Made by a program: the position numbers and the translations under genes | Shown: piece after piece, positions 17,350 through 25,398 of the stretch | Layout: every line of letters begins with the position of its first letter | Numbering within the stretch: position 1 is the stretch's first letter | The notes under the pieces: generated by a model | Told to the model about the DNA's origin: nothing | Databases searched by the model: none | What the model saw: only the letters and a program-made list of their open reading frames with translations | Assembly: GCA_965214285.1 (NCBI GenBank) | Contig: OZ243946.1 | Location: 434,001 to 498,000 of the forward strand | Source of the DNA: G963422745 sp965214285 | Lineage (GTDB): Bacteria > Actinomycetota > Acidimicrobiia > Acidimicrobiales > Aldehydirespiratoraceae | DNA: 64,000 bases | Direction: 5' to 3'

Positions 17350-17484
17350 ATGGCCTGGCTCCAGCTCGCTGCGCTGATCGCCCTCATGTACCTGGTCGTG
17401 GGAACGGCCGGCTACTGGGGGCTCCGCAAGCGCCGCGAGCAGGCGGGCCGTCAGCGGGCACCGCACGACAACCGACACAACTAG
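17350..17484 (+). CDS. Small single-pass membrane protein A (44 aa) after amt
   Basis: A 44-residue frame starting six bases after the amt stop. MAWLQLAALIALMYLVVGTAG forms a single transmembrane helix ending at a WGLRKRREQ basic stop-transfer segment and a short polar tail. It is too short for most automatic gene callers. The spacing to amt, the clear topology (N-out, basic side in) and the GGAGG ribosome binding site used by the next gene support it as part of the amt operon. I do not recognise a family. Confidence 0.65.
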   Translation: MAWLQLAALIALMYLVVGTAGYWGLRKRREQAGRQRAPHDNRHN

Positions 17485-17493
17485 GAGGTCCAC

Positions 17494-17721
17494 ATGGACT
17501 CATTCCCATACGATTCCTGGGAGGAAGCGATCGAGGCAGCCGGCGGCTACTTCACCTTCGGCCCAGGGGGCAACGCAGCCCACTACTTCTGGACATTCGT
17601 CGGCATCGCCATCGGCGTGCTGTGGATGATCCACACGGCCTGGAAGGAAAACCGCAATCTCAGCGAGGCCGCAGACCAGATCCGCAACGAGCAGTCCGCT
17701 CAGCAAGTGCAAGGAGGCTGA
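17494..17721 (+). CDS. Small single-pass membrane protein B (75 aa) after amt
   Basis: A 75-residue protein with a strong ribosome binding site (aggaggtc, 8 bases before the ATG). The N-terminal 27 residues are acidic and aromatic (MDSFPYDSWEEAIEAAGGYF); then comes a transmembrane helix FWTFVGIAIGVLWMIHTAW and a polar C-terminal helix KENRNLSEAADQIRNEQSAQQ. No known family is recognised. It lies between two other tiny membrane proteins, and all three follow amt without promoter-size gaps. Confidence 0.75.
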   Translation: MDSFPYDSWEEAIEAAGGYFTFGPGGNAAHYFWTFVGIAIGVLWMIHTAWKENRNLSEAADQIRNEQSAQQVQGG

Positions 17722-17722
17722 C

Positions 17723-17860
17723 ATGGCTGGAAAGCAGCCGCAGTTCCCCGGCAAGCAGGGACACTCCAAGGCGTTCGAGCATGCGATGCTCGTCTTCTCC
17801 CTGGCGTGCATCGTCTTCGCCGTCATCTGCATCGAGGTCGTAGCCGGCGGCGCCGGATAG
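17723..17860 (+). CDS. Small single-pass membrane protein C (45 aa) after amt
   Basis: A 45-residue frame whose ATG lies one base after the stop of protein B, with an aaggaggctg ribosome binding site. The first 20 residues are basic (GKQPQFPGKQGHSKAFEH), followed by a helix AMLVFSLACIVFAVICIEVV. It is the mirror arrangement of protein A (basic N-terminus, membrane helix at the C-terminus). Close packing and good ribosome sites argue that A, B and C are translated. Function is unknown. Confidence 0.7.
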   Translation: MAGKQPQFPGKQGHSKAFEHAMLVFSLACIVFAVICIEVVAGGAG

Positions 17861-17937
17861 GACCGCGCAGCCCACCGGTCGGCTAGCCCCGGCCGGTCGG
17901 GCAGCGCCACAACCAGCAGCCGACTAGCCTCACGGTC

Positions 17938-18321
17938 GTGCAACCACCAAGGCGACTTGCAGCGCAGGTGCTGATAGCGGTGGCCGCGGCCGGCAGCTTT
18001 GCGACCTGGGAGACCGAGAAGTCCGTGAGCGGCGTGGGCAGCGGCGAGGGCCGATGGGTCCTCATCGTTGCCCTCGTCGCCATCGGGCTGGTCCAGCTCG
18101 GCTGGCGACCGGCCTGGATGGCCGCGGGCCTGGTCCTCGCCATCGCCGGGCGCGAGCTGCTGAGCATCAGCGGCGACGAAGGCGCAGGCGTCGGGCTCGG
18201 GCTGTGGGTCACCCTGCTGGGCGCTCTGGCGGCCGTCGTGCTGCTGGTGCTGGACATGTTCTCGCGCATCGAGCGAGCACCGCCCGCCGCCGACAGAGAC
18301 GACCCAGCCGAAGACTCCTGA
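17938..18321 (+). CDS. Four-helix membrane protein of unknown function
   Basis: A 127-residue protein with hydrophobic segments at about residues 8-20, 40-57, 60-75 and 88-107, and an acidic C-terminus (PPAADRDDPAEDS). It starts with a GTG at 17938, 77 bp after small protein C. The gap contains a GC-rich ccggtcgg/ccggccgg stretch that might be a weak hairpin. It lies in the same direction between the amt group and tdm. I recognise no family; by position it could belong to the methylamine operon. Confidence 0.6.
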   Translation: MQPPRRLAAQVLIAVAAAGSFATWETEKSVSGVGSGEGRWVLIVALVAIGLVQLGWRPAWMAAGLVLAIAGRELLSISGDEGAGVGLGLWVTLLGALAAVVLLVLDMFSRIERAPPAADRDDPAEDS

Positions 18322-18345
18322 GAGGGGACGCCGAGGCGAACCGCC

Positions 18346-20736
18346 ATGCAAGCAGCCCCCCAAGCAACCCTCCAAGCAGCCATGCAGACAGACACGCAGA
18401 CAGAGCGCTATCGGGTCGCCGCAGGCGGTGCCACCGCGCTGGCGCTGGCCGCCGGCGACCGCATCGAGATCGTCGACCCGCAGGGCCGCCAGCCATGCGA
18501 GCTGGTCGCCTTCGACTCCGCCGGCGCAGGCGACCCCGGCCTGCTCGGCGCAGACCAGGGACAAGGGGGCGCGGGCGTCGCCAACGGCACGGCCCGGCCG
18601 CTGCGCAGCGCCTCGGTGCTCTCCGCGCCGCTCGTCGACGCCCGCCGGGTGCGCGCAGGCCTGCAGATGCGCGGCATTGGCCTGGCGGACCTCGCCGCCG
18701 CCAAGGCGATCGACGTGTTCGCCACGGATGCCCCCGCCGGCGCGCAGGCCGGCTTCACCGCCGAGGCCGATGTGTCGGTGGTGGTCGCCGCGCCGGGCGA
18801 GGCCATGGGCGTGGAGGGCCCCAGCCCGCCGACCGACCTCGTCGTGTGGGTACACCGGGCCTCGCCGCCCGATCCTGCCGAGCCGTATCTGCCCGCCCCG
18901 CTGGCCGATCCCGCCCAGGACTTCACCATCGACGCCGCGACGGCTCGCGCCTACGAGGTGGCCAAGGGCGACTACTTCCAGGTGGTCGACATCGAGGGCC
19001 GCGAGTGCTCGGACTTCCAGTGCTTCGCGGTGCGCGACCTCGACGGCGGCCTCGCCGGGGGCGCCGCCGGCGTGCGCTGCCTGGACCCCACCATCACCCG
19101 CACGCTGATGGGCTCGGCCTACCCCGGCCCCGGCCTGTACTCGAAGTTCTACTCGGCGGGCATGCAGCCCCTGGTGGAGGTGGTGCAGGACACCGTCGGC
19201 CGCCACGACATGTTCAACACCGCCTGCAACTCCCGCTACTACGAGGAGATGGGCTTCCCCGGCCACGCCAACTGCACCGACAACATCAACGGCGCCTGGG
19301 CGCCCTACGGGGTGGCTCAGCGGCGCGGCTGGGAGGCGGTCAACTTCTTCTACAACACCGGTGTCGACGACCAGAACCAGATCTACTTCGACGAGCCCTG
19401 GTCGCGGCCCGGCGACTACGTGCTGCTGCGTGCGCTGGACGACCTGGTGTGCGTCTCCACCGCCTGCCCGTGCGACATCGACCCCGCCAACGGCTGGAAC
19501 CCGACCGACATCCAGATTAGGGTCTACCCGGCAGCCAACGTCTTCAAGAAGGCGACCGCCATCCGCATGACCGTCGATTCCGAGGCCCAGCTCACCAAGG
19601 AGACCGGGTTTCATGCACGCACCTCCGAGCTGACCCGCGACTTCGCCGACTACGCCGGCTACTGGCTGCCCAACTCCTTCACCGACCACGGCGCCACCGC
19701 CGAGTACTGGGCTTGCCGGCAGGCCGTGTCGGTCATGGACCTGTCGCCGCTGCGCAAGTACGAGGTGGCAGGCCCCGACGCCGAGCAGCTCATGCAGACC
19801 TGCGTCACCCGCAACGTGCGCAAGCTGTCCGACGGCCAGGTCGTCTACACCGCCATGTGCTACCCGACCGGCGGCATGATCGACGACGGCACCGTCTTCA
19901 GGCTGAGCCGCACCAACTACCGCTGGATCGGCGGCTCCGACGACAGCGGCCTCTGGCTGCGCAAGCAGGCCGCCGAGCTGGGCCTGCAGGCCTGGGTCAA
20001 GAACTCCAGCGACCAGCTCCACAACCTGGCGGTGCAGGGGCCCAACAGCCGCGAGCTGCTGGGGCGCATCGTCTGGACCCGGCCCGACCAGCCGACCATC
20101 GCCGAGCTCGGCTGGTTCCGCTTCGCCATCGGCCGCATCGGCGACCACGACGGCATCGCCGTGGTCGTGTCGCGCACCGGCTACACCGGCGAGCTTGGCT
20201 ACGAGGTGTTCTGCCATCCCAGCGACGGGCCGGCCGTGTGGGACGCCATCAGCGAGGCCGGCGCGGATCTGGGGCTGGCGCCGATGGGCCTGGAGGCGCT
20301 CGACATGCTGCGCATCGAGGCCGGGCTGGTCTTCGCCGGCCAGGAGTTCTGCGACCAGACCGACCCCATGGAGGCGGGCATCGGCTTCACGGTGCCGCTG
20401 AAGACCAAGCAGGAGGACTTCATCGGCAGAGACGCCCTGGAGTCGCGCAAGGCCAACCCGCAGCGGGTCCTCGTCGGCCTGGAGCTCGAAGGCGGCGAGC
20501 CGGGCGCGCCCGAAGACGATGTGTACGTGGGCCGGGCCAAAGTGGGCACGATCACCAGCGGCACCATCTCGCCGACGCTGACCAAGAACGTGGCGCTGTG
20601 CCGCATGGCCGTGCAGTACGCCGAGATCGGCAGCGAGGTGGAGGTCGGCAAGATCGACGGCCACCAGAAGCGCATCGCCGCCACGGTGGTGCGCTTCCCG
20701 TTCTACGACCCCGACAAGACCCGGGTCCGCTCCTGA
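18346..20736 (+). CDS. tdm: Trimethylamine N-oxide demethylase (TMAO aldolase), DUF1989-GcvT fusion
   Basis: A 796-residue protein with the two-domain plan known for Tdm. The N-terminal half (about 60-390) is a DUF1989-type metal domain: DIEGRECSDFQCF, then FNTACNSRYYEEMGFPGHAN and STACPCDIDPANGWNPT, with Cys residues suited to zinc binding. The C-terminal half (about 410-790) is a GcvT-like folate-binding domain with PTGGMIDDGTVFR, RTGYTGELGYEVF and the terminal region GTITSGTISPTL. Tdm cleaves TMAO to dimethylamine and formaldehyde, with the GcvT domain passing C1 to tetrahydrofolate. tmm (the TMAO-forming enzyme) is 4.7 kb downstream, supporting the assignment. The start may be the ATG at 18346 or the internal one at 18382. 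Confidence 0.85.
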   Translation: MQAAPQATLQAAMQTDTQTERYRVAAGGATALALAAGDRIEIVDPQGRQPCELVAFDSAGAGDPGLLGADQGQGGAGVANGTARPLRSASVLSAPLVDARRVRAGLQMRGIGLADLAAAKAIDVFATDAPAGAQAGFTAEADVSVVVAAPGEAMGVEGPSPPTDLVVWVHRASPPDPAEPYLPAPLADPAQDFTIDAATARAYEVAKGDYFQVVDIEGRECSDFQCFAVRDLDGGLAGGAAGVRCLDPTITRTLMGSAYPGPGLYSKFYSAGMQPLVEVVQDTVGRHDMFNTACNSRYYEEMGFPGHANCTDNINGAWAPYGVAQRRGWEAVNFFYNTGVDDQNQIYFDEPWSRPGDYVLLRALDDLVCVSTACPCDIDPANGWNPTDIQIRVYPAANVFKKATAIRMTVDSEAQLTKETGFHARTSELTRDFADYAGYWLPNSFTDHGATAEYWACRQAVSVMDLSPLRKYEVAGPDAEQLMQTCVTRNVRKLSDGQVVYTAMCYPTGGMIDDGTVFRLSRTNYRWIGGSDDSGLWLRKQAAELGLQAWVKNSSDQLHNLAVQGPNSRELLGRIVWTRPDQPTIAELGWFRFAIGRIGDHDGIAVVVSRTGYTGELGYEVFCHPSDGPAVWDAISEAGADLGLAPMGLEALDMLRIEAGLVFAGQEFCDQTDPMEAGIGFTVPLKTKQEDFIGRDALESRKANPQRVLVGLELEGGEPGAPEDDVYVGRAKVGTITSGTISPTLTKNVALCRMAVQYAEIGSEVEVGKIDGHQKRIAATVVRFPFYDPDKTRVRS

Positions 20737-20739
20737 GGC

Positions 20740-20850
20740 TGCCCCGCCACTGAGCCTGGGCCGGGTCTGAGGCGGGCCGGGTCTGAGGCTGGGCCGGCTC
20801 CTGAGGCTGCGTCGCAGCTGAGGCTGGGCGGCCAGCCGGCTCGGAGGCCA
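20740..20850. repeat. Degenerate short repeats between convergent tdm and mtkB
   Basis: The 119-bp convergent gap between tdm and mtkB is filled by imperfect copies of ctgaggctgggccgg, at least five, with variable 15-30 bp spacing. No uridine-rich terminator can be seen. The function, if any, could be bidirectional termination by GC-rich hairpins, but the pairing is weak. Confidence 0.5.
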
Positions 20851-20855
20851 GGGCG

Positions 20856-21740
20856 TCAGCGGCGCAGCACCTTGGGCACGGTGGAGCCGAACTCCGACGG
20901 CAGCTTGACGATCGTCAGCCCGCAGTCGCGCATCACCTGCACCTTCTCGGCGGCCGACTCGCCGACCGTGGACACGATGGCGCCCGCATGGCCCATCTTG
21001 CGGCCCTTGGGCGCGGTCAGCCCGGCCACGTAGCCCACCACCGGCTTGTGCATGTGATCGCGGGCGTAGCGCGCGGCCTCGGCCTCCTGCAGCCCTCCGA
21101 TCTCGCCGATCATCACCACAGCCTCGGTCGCGTCGTCGGCCTCGAAGCGCTTGAGGTGGTCCATGAACGAGCTGCCGTTGATCGGGTCGCCGCCGATGCC
21201 GATGCTGGTGCTCACCCCGATGCCCACCGCCTTGAGCTGCGACGCCACCTCGTAGCCCAGCGTGCCCGAGCGGCTGATCACGCCGATCGGGCCGGGCGAG
21301 TAGATGTGGCCCGGCATGATGCCCATCATCGCCTGGCCCGGGCTGATCACCCCGGCGCAGTTGGGCCCGATCAAACACATCCGCGAGGCGTGCTGGTAGC
21401 GGCGCAGGTAGCGCTTCACCTTCATCATGTCCTGCACCGGGATGCCGTCGGTGATGCACACGCAGTACTCGATGCCGGCGTCGGCAGCCTCCATGATCGC
21501 GTCCGCAGCGAAAGGCGGCGGCACGAAGATCACGCTGGCGGTCGCCTCGGTGGCCGCCACCGCCTGTTTCACGGTGTCGAACACGGCCACGTCGCAGTGG
21601 GTGGTGCCTCCCCTGCCCGGGCGCACGCCGCCGACCACGTTGGTGCCGTACTCGAGCATCTCGGCGGTGTGGAAGCTGGCGATGCGGCCGGTGATGCCCT
21701 GCACCAGCACCGGCGTGTCGCTGTCGATTATGACGCTCAT
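20856..21740 (-). CDS. mtkB: Malate-CoA ligase alpha subunit
   Basis: A 294-residue CoA-ligase alpha subunit of the succinyl-CoA synthetase family. It has the Rossmann CoA-binding VQGITGRIASFH start, IGPNCAGVISPGQ, and the phosphohistidine region GRKMGHAGAIVSTVGE. Family membership alone would fit succinyl-CoA synthetase, but the partner subunit is clearly MtkA-like and the gene lies next to malyl-CoA lyase, so the serine-cycle enzyme that makes malyl-CoA from malate, ATP and CoA is favoured. The ATG overlaps the mtkA stop by four bases. It is the last gene of the mcl-mtkA-mtkB operon. Confidence 0.85.
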   Translation of the reverse strand: MSVIIDSDTPVLVQGITGRIASFHTAEMLEYGTNVVGGVRPGRGGTTHCDVAVFDTVKQAVAATEATASVIFVPPPFAADAIMEAADAGIEYCVCITDGIPVQDMMKVKRYLRRYQHASRMCLIGPNCAGVISPGQAMMGIMPGHIYSPGPIGVISRSGTLGYEVASQLKAVGIGVSTSIGIGGDPINGSSFMDHLKRFEADDATEAVVMIGEIGGLQEAEAARYARDHMHKPVVGYVAGLTAPKGRKMGHAGAIVSTVGESAAEKVQVMRDCGLTIVKLPSEFGSTVPKVLRR

Positions 21741-22996
21741 TCGTCTGATCCTTCCGTGGTGGTCGTCGCGGTGGTCGTCGTGGTGGTCGTGGCGGTCGCA
21801 GCGGGTTCGCCGTGGGCCTCGCCGCGCTGCGGCGCGCCCGCCGCGGCCTGCACGGCCAAGCTGCCGGCCTCGGCGAGGGTGTCGGCTGTGATCACGTCCA
21901 CGTCGGCTTCGGCGAGTATGCGCAGCCCCTCGGTGGCGTTGGTGCCGGCGAGGCGCACCACCACCGGCACCTCCATGTCGAGCTGCTGCAGCGCCTGCAC
22001 GATCCCGTCGGCCACCCAGTCGCAGCGGTTGATGCCGGCGAAGATGTTGACCAGCACCGCCCGCACGTTCTCATCGGAGAGCACCAGCCGGAACGCCTTG
22101 AGCACCCGGTCCGGCGAGGCGCCGCCGCCGATGTCCAGGAAGTTGGCGGGCATGCCGCCGGCGTGCTTGATCATGTCCATGGTCGCCATGGCCAGCCCGG
22201 CGCCGTTGATGATGCAGCCGATGTCGCCGTCGAGGCCCACGTAGCTGAGCCCGCGGTCATTGGCGGTGCGCTCACGCGGGTCCTCCTGGGACTTGTCGCG
22301 CAGCTCCGAGATCTCCTGATGGCGGAACAGGGCGTTGTCGTCGAAGGTCATCTTGGCGTCAAGGGCGATGAGCCGGCCGTCCGCGGTGACCGCCAGCGGG
22401 TTGACCTCCAGCATGTTGGCGTCGAGATCGCGGAACGCCCGGTAGCAGGCCATCATGGTGTGCACCGCCCCCGAGATCAGCGACGAGTCCAGGCCCAGGG
22501 CGAAGGCGATCTCACGAGCCTCGAAGGCCTGGATGCCCACGGCGGGCTCCACGTTGACCCGCACTATCGAGTCCGGGTCGCTCGCCGCGATGGCCTCGAT
22601 CTCGGTGCCGCCCATCTGCGAGGCGATCACCATCACCCGTTCCGAGGAGCGGTCGAGCACGAAGCCCAGGTAGATCTCGCGCTCGGAGACCACGCCCTCC
22701 TCCACATAGAGCCGGTACACGCCCTTGCCGGGCTCGCCGGTCTGCTCGGTGACGAGGCGGCGGCCGAGCAGGTCATCGGCGGTCTGCCAGATCTCGTGCT
22801 CGTGGCCGCAGACCTTGATGCCGCCTGCGCGGCCCCGCGCCCCGGCGTGTATCTGGGCCTTCACCACCCACTGCTCGCCGCCGATCTCCGACGCCCGGTA
22901 GGTGGCCTGCTCGGGGCTGTAGGCCAGACCGCCCTCGGGTATGGCCACCCCGTAGCCGGCCAGCAGGGCCTTGGCCTGGTACTCGTGGATCTCCAT
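21737..22996 (-). CDS. mtkA: Malate-CoA ligase beta subunit with poly-Thr tail
   Basis: A 419-residue ATP-grasp subunit. The start MEIHEYQAKALL and motifs VVKAQIHAGARGRAGG, SQEDPRERTANDRGLSYVG, IIGC-like GCIINGAGLAMATMDM and NIFAGINRCDWVA follow MtkA of serine-cycle methylotrophs closely; in particular the SQ-x-DPRE stretch separates it from SucC. The enzyme couples ATP cleavage to malyl-CoA formation with MtkB. The ATG at 22996 was chosen since homology starts there. An unusual C-terminal tail of about 35 residues ends in a Thr-rich run (ATATTTTTTTATTTTEG) encoded by simple triplet repeats. A 128-bp gap separates it from mcl upstream. Confidence 0.88.
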   Translation of the reverse strand: MEIHEYQAKALLAGYGVAIPEGGLAYSPEQATYRASEIGGEQWVVKAQIHAGARGRAGGIKVCGHEHEIWQTADDLLGRRLVTEQTGEPGKGVYRLYVEEGVVSEREIYLGFVLDRSSERVMVIASQMGGTEIEAIAASDPDSIVRVNVEPAVGIQAFEAREIAFALGLDSSLISGAVHTMMACYRAFRDLDANMLEVNPLAVTADGRLIALDAKMTFDDNALFRHQEISELRDKSQEDPRERTANDRGLSYVGLDGDIGCIINGAGLAMATMDMIKHAGGMPANFLDIGGGASPDRVLKAFRLVLSDENVRAVLVNIFAGINRCDWVADGIVQALQQLDMEVPVVVRLAGTNATEGLRILAEADVDVITADTLAEAGSLAVQAAAGAPQRGEAHGEPAATATTTTTTTATTTTEGSDE

Positions 22997-23124
22997 GCTC
23001 GTGCGCCTTTCTGTTGAGTGCGTCGCTGGTGTGCGCTTGCTGTGTGCGGGTCTCGGTGGGGCTGGTCGGCAGGTTGGGTCGGCAGGTCTGGGCTGGTTGG
23101 TCTCGGTGTGGGGTGGGCCGGCGG

Positions 23125-24078
23125 TCAATCGGTGCCGGCCGCGAGGCCGGCGATGGCGTCAGCGGTGTCGACCACGTTCTGGGCCATGCGCGCCGACGCG
23201 GCGTCGATCATGCGCCCGTCGAGCTGCGCGGCGCCCTTGCCGGCGGCGGCGGCCTCGGCGAGGGCATCGAGGATCCGCCGGGCCGTCTCCACCTCGGCCG
23301 CAGGCGGCGTGAACACCTCGTTGGCGAGCTCGATCTGCGACGGGTGGATCGCCCACTTGCCCTCGTAGCCCAGCGCCGCGCTGCGCCGTGCGCCGGCGAT
23401 GTAGCCGTCGGGGTCGCCGAAGTCGCCGAACGGGCCGTCGATGGCGCGCAGCCCGTTCGCCCGGCAGGCCACCAGCATCCGAGACAGCGCCGAGTGCCAC
23501 TGGTCGCCGGGGTAGTCGGGGTTGAGCCCGCCGATGGTGACGGTGCGCGCCCGGCACGACGCCGCATAGTCGGCCACGCCGAAGTGCATGGCCTCGAGCC
23601 GGTCGCTGGCCGCGGCGATCGCCTCCACGTTGGCCATGCCCAGCGCAGTCTCGATCAGCGCCTCCAGCCCGATGCGGTGCTCGAAGCCCATGGCCGCCTC
23701 GATGCCCGTCACGATGGCGTCCACGGCGTAGACGTCGCCGGGCGTGCCCACCTTGGGGATCAGGATGGTGTCGAGCGCCGCGCCCGCCTGCTCCACTACG
23801 TCCACGAGGTCGCGGTACATGTAGTGAGTGTCGAGGCCGTTGATGCGCACCGAGACCGTCTTGGCCGCGGCGCGCCAGTCGATGTCGCCGAGCGCCTCGA
23901 TCACGTTGCGCCGGGCCTGCTCCTTGTCGTCGGGCGCCACGGCGTCCTCGAGGTCCAGGAACACGTAGTCGGCCCCGCAGGCGGCGGCCTTGGCGAACAG
24001 CGCCGGGTTCGAGCCGGGCACTGCCAGCTCGCTGCGCTGCAGGCGCCGGCGGCGTTCCGGGATGCGATGATGGCTCAT
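23125..24078 (-). CDS. mcl: L-malyl-CoA lyase (HpcH/HpaI/CitE family)
   Basis: A 317-residue TIM-barrel lyase. Catalytic and metal-binding stretches are visible: YVFLDLEDAVAPDDK, VSVRINGLDTHY, LIPKVGTPGDVY, LIETALGMANVEAIA with the metal Glu, and HFGVADYAAS with the metal Asp; KWAIHPSQIELAN is the family C-terminal motif. In the serine cycle it cleaves malyl-CoA to glyoxylate and acetyl-CoA. It is the first gene of an operon with mtkA and mtkB and is divergent from the aminotransferase that uses its glyoxylate product, which fits the assignment over citramalyl-CoA lyase. Confidence 0.85.
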   Translation of the reverse strand: MSHHRIPERRRRLQRSELAVPGSNPALFAKAAACGADYVFLDLEDAVAPDDKEQARRNVIEALGDIDWRAAAKTVSVRINGLDTHYMYRDLVDVVEQAGAALDTILIPKVGTPGDVYAVDAIVTGIEAAMGFEHRIGLEALIETALGMANVEAIAAASDRLEAMHFGVADYAASCRARTVTIGGLNPDYPGDQWHSALSRMLVACRANGLRAIDGPFGDFGDPDGYIAGARRSAALGYEGKWAIHPSQIELANEVFTPPAAEVETARRILDALAEAAAAGKGAAQLDGRMIDAASARMAQNVVDTADAIAGLAAGTD

Positions 24079-24159
24079 GGGAAAAAGATTGTAGTCCCAG
24101 TGAAATTCGTGGGCTAGGGTGAATCCAGAGCGCAAGCGTGGAGGGCCTTGGAGGGGTTG
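24079..24159. promoter_or_regulatory. Divergent promoter region between mcl and the aminotransferase
   Basis: An 81-bp gap between two divergent serine-cycle genes. It is richer in A+T than its surroundings (gggaaaaagattgtagtccc, then agtgaaattcgtgggctagg). A TAGGGT element near 24116 could be a -10 box for the plus strand. The aminotransferase has a clear GGAGGGG ribosome site at 24150. Both promoters must lie here; specific -35 boxes or an operator cannot be named with confidence. Confidence 0.45.
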
Positions 24160-25254
24160 ATGGCGCACAGCGACCGGGTTCTGATGGGGCCAGGGCCCTG
24201 CAATCCCTACCCCGAGGTGATCGAGGCGTTCTCCCGCCCGGTGCTGGGCCACCTCGACGCCGAGTTCATCGCCCTGCTCGACGAGACCTGCGAGCGCCTG
24301 CGGGAGGTGTTCTGCACCGCCAACCCGCTGACCTTCCCGGTGTCGGGGACCGGCTCGGCGGGCATGGAGGCGGCGTTCGTCAACGCCGTGTCGCCCGGCG
24401 ACGTGGTGGTGGTGGGCGTCAACGGCGTGTTCGGCACCCGCATGTGCGACGTGGCGGCCCGCTGCGGCGCCGAGGTGGTGGCCGTCGACGCCGAGTGGGG
24501 GACGCCGCTGGACCCCCAACGGCTGCTCGACGCGCACCCCGACCCGGCGCTGATCGCCGTGGTGCATGCGGAGACCTCCACCGGCGTGCGCAACGACATC
24601 GCCGAGCTCGGCGCGCACAAGGGCGACGCCCTGCTGCTGGTCGACTGCGTCACCTCGCTGGCCGGCATCGAGCTGCGCCTCGACGACTGGGGGGTGGACA
24701 TCGCCTACAGCGGCACCCAGAAATGCCTGGGCGTGCCCCCCGGCCTGTCGCCGGTCAGCGTGTCGCCTCGGGCGCTGGAGCGCCGCAACCCCAAGCCGCA
24801 GTCGTGGTACTTCGACGTGGGCATGATCGCCGACTACGTGACCGGATCGAGCGCCCGCGCCTACCACCACACGGCGCCGATCTCGATGATCTACGCCCTT
24901 CACGCGGGCCTCGGCGCGGTGCTCGACGAGGGCCTCGCCAACACCCAGGACCGCCACCGCCACTGCGGCGAGCTGCTGCAGGCCGGGCTCGAGGCCCGCG
25001 GCCTGGGGCTCGTCGCCCCGGCCGGCCACCGCCTGCCGCAGCTCACCTCGGTGTGGGTGCCCGAGGATCGCCTGCCCGCCGGCACGACCGAGGCCGACCT
25101 GCGCCGGGCGCTGCTGGATCGCTACGGCATCGAGATCGGCGGCGGCCTGGGCACCCTGGCCGGGCGCTGCTGGCGCATCGGCTGCATGGGCCACACGGCC
25201 CGGCCCCGCAACGTCGCCTTGGTGCTGGCCGCTCTCGACGAGCTCCTGGCATGA
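24160..25254 (+). CDS. sgaA: Serine-glyoxylate (alanine-glyoxylate) aminotransferase
   Basis: A 364-residue PLP enzyme of fold-type I, class V. The Schiff-base lysine is in SGTQKCLGVPPG; LLVDCVTSLAG holds the PLP-binding Asp, PVSGTGSAGMEA the phosphate loop, and GLGTLAGRCWRIGCMGH the carboxylate-binding Arg. In serine-cycle organisms this enzyme converts serine and glyoxylate to hydroxypyruvate and glycine. The context (mcl and mtkAB divergent, tmm downstream) supports that role rather than alanine-glyoxylate detoxification. ATG at 24160 follows GGAGGGG with seven-base spacing. Confidence 0.85.
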   Translation: MAHSDRVLMGPGPCNPYPEVIEAFSRPVLGHLDAEFIALLDETCERLREVFCTANPLTFPVSGTGSAGMEAAFVNAVSPGDVVVVGVNGVFGTRMCDVAARCGAEVVAVDAEWGTPLDPQRLLDAHPDPALIAVVHAETSTGVRNDIAELGAHKGDALLLVDCVTSLAGIELRLDDWGVDIAYSGTQKCLGVPPGLSPVSVSPRALERRNPKPQSWYFDVGMIADYVTGSSARAYHHTAPISMIYALHAGLGAVLDEGLANTQDRHRHCGELLQAGLEARGLGLVAPAGHRLPQLTSVWVPEDRLPAGTTEADLRRALLDRYGIEIGGGLGTLAGRCWRIGCMGHTARPRNVALVLAALDELLA

Positions 25255-25398
25255 GCATCCTCTCGCACGACCACGTCCCCCGGGCCCGCCACAGGGCTCG
25301 GCGAACTGACAGGCCCCTCGCCGGACAGGCCGGATGGGACCGACCCGCCCGGCTGGGCTAGTTTCTCGACCAACAACACGACAATCGGGGGAAATCAG

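Noticed and set aside
17500..21459. A 1319-codon minus-strand open frame covering tdm and its neighbours
   Set aside because: It is a shadow of tdm and mtkB in GC-rich DNA: composition is His/Ala/Arg-rich and no domain is seen, whereas the opposite frame encodes complete enzymes.
20856..22996. Ordinary succinyl-CoA synthetase (sucCD)
   Set aside because: The beta subunit has the MtkA-type stretches (SQEDPRE and GLSYVGLDGDIGC) and the operon starts with malyl-CoA lyase; a tree is still needed to close the question.
22997..23124. Riboswitch in the gap upstream of mtkA
   Set aside because: Only short G/T-rich direct repeats (gtcggcaggt, ggtctcggtg) are visible; no paired structure or known aptamer motif.
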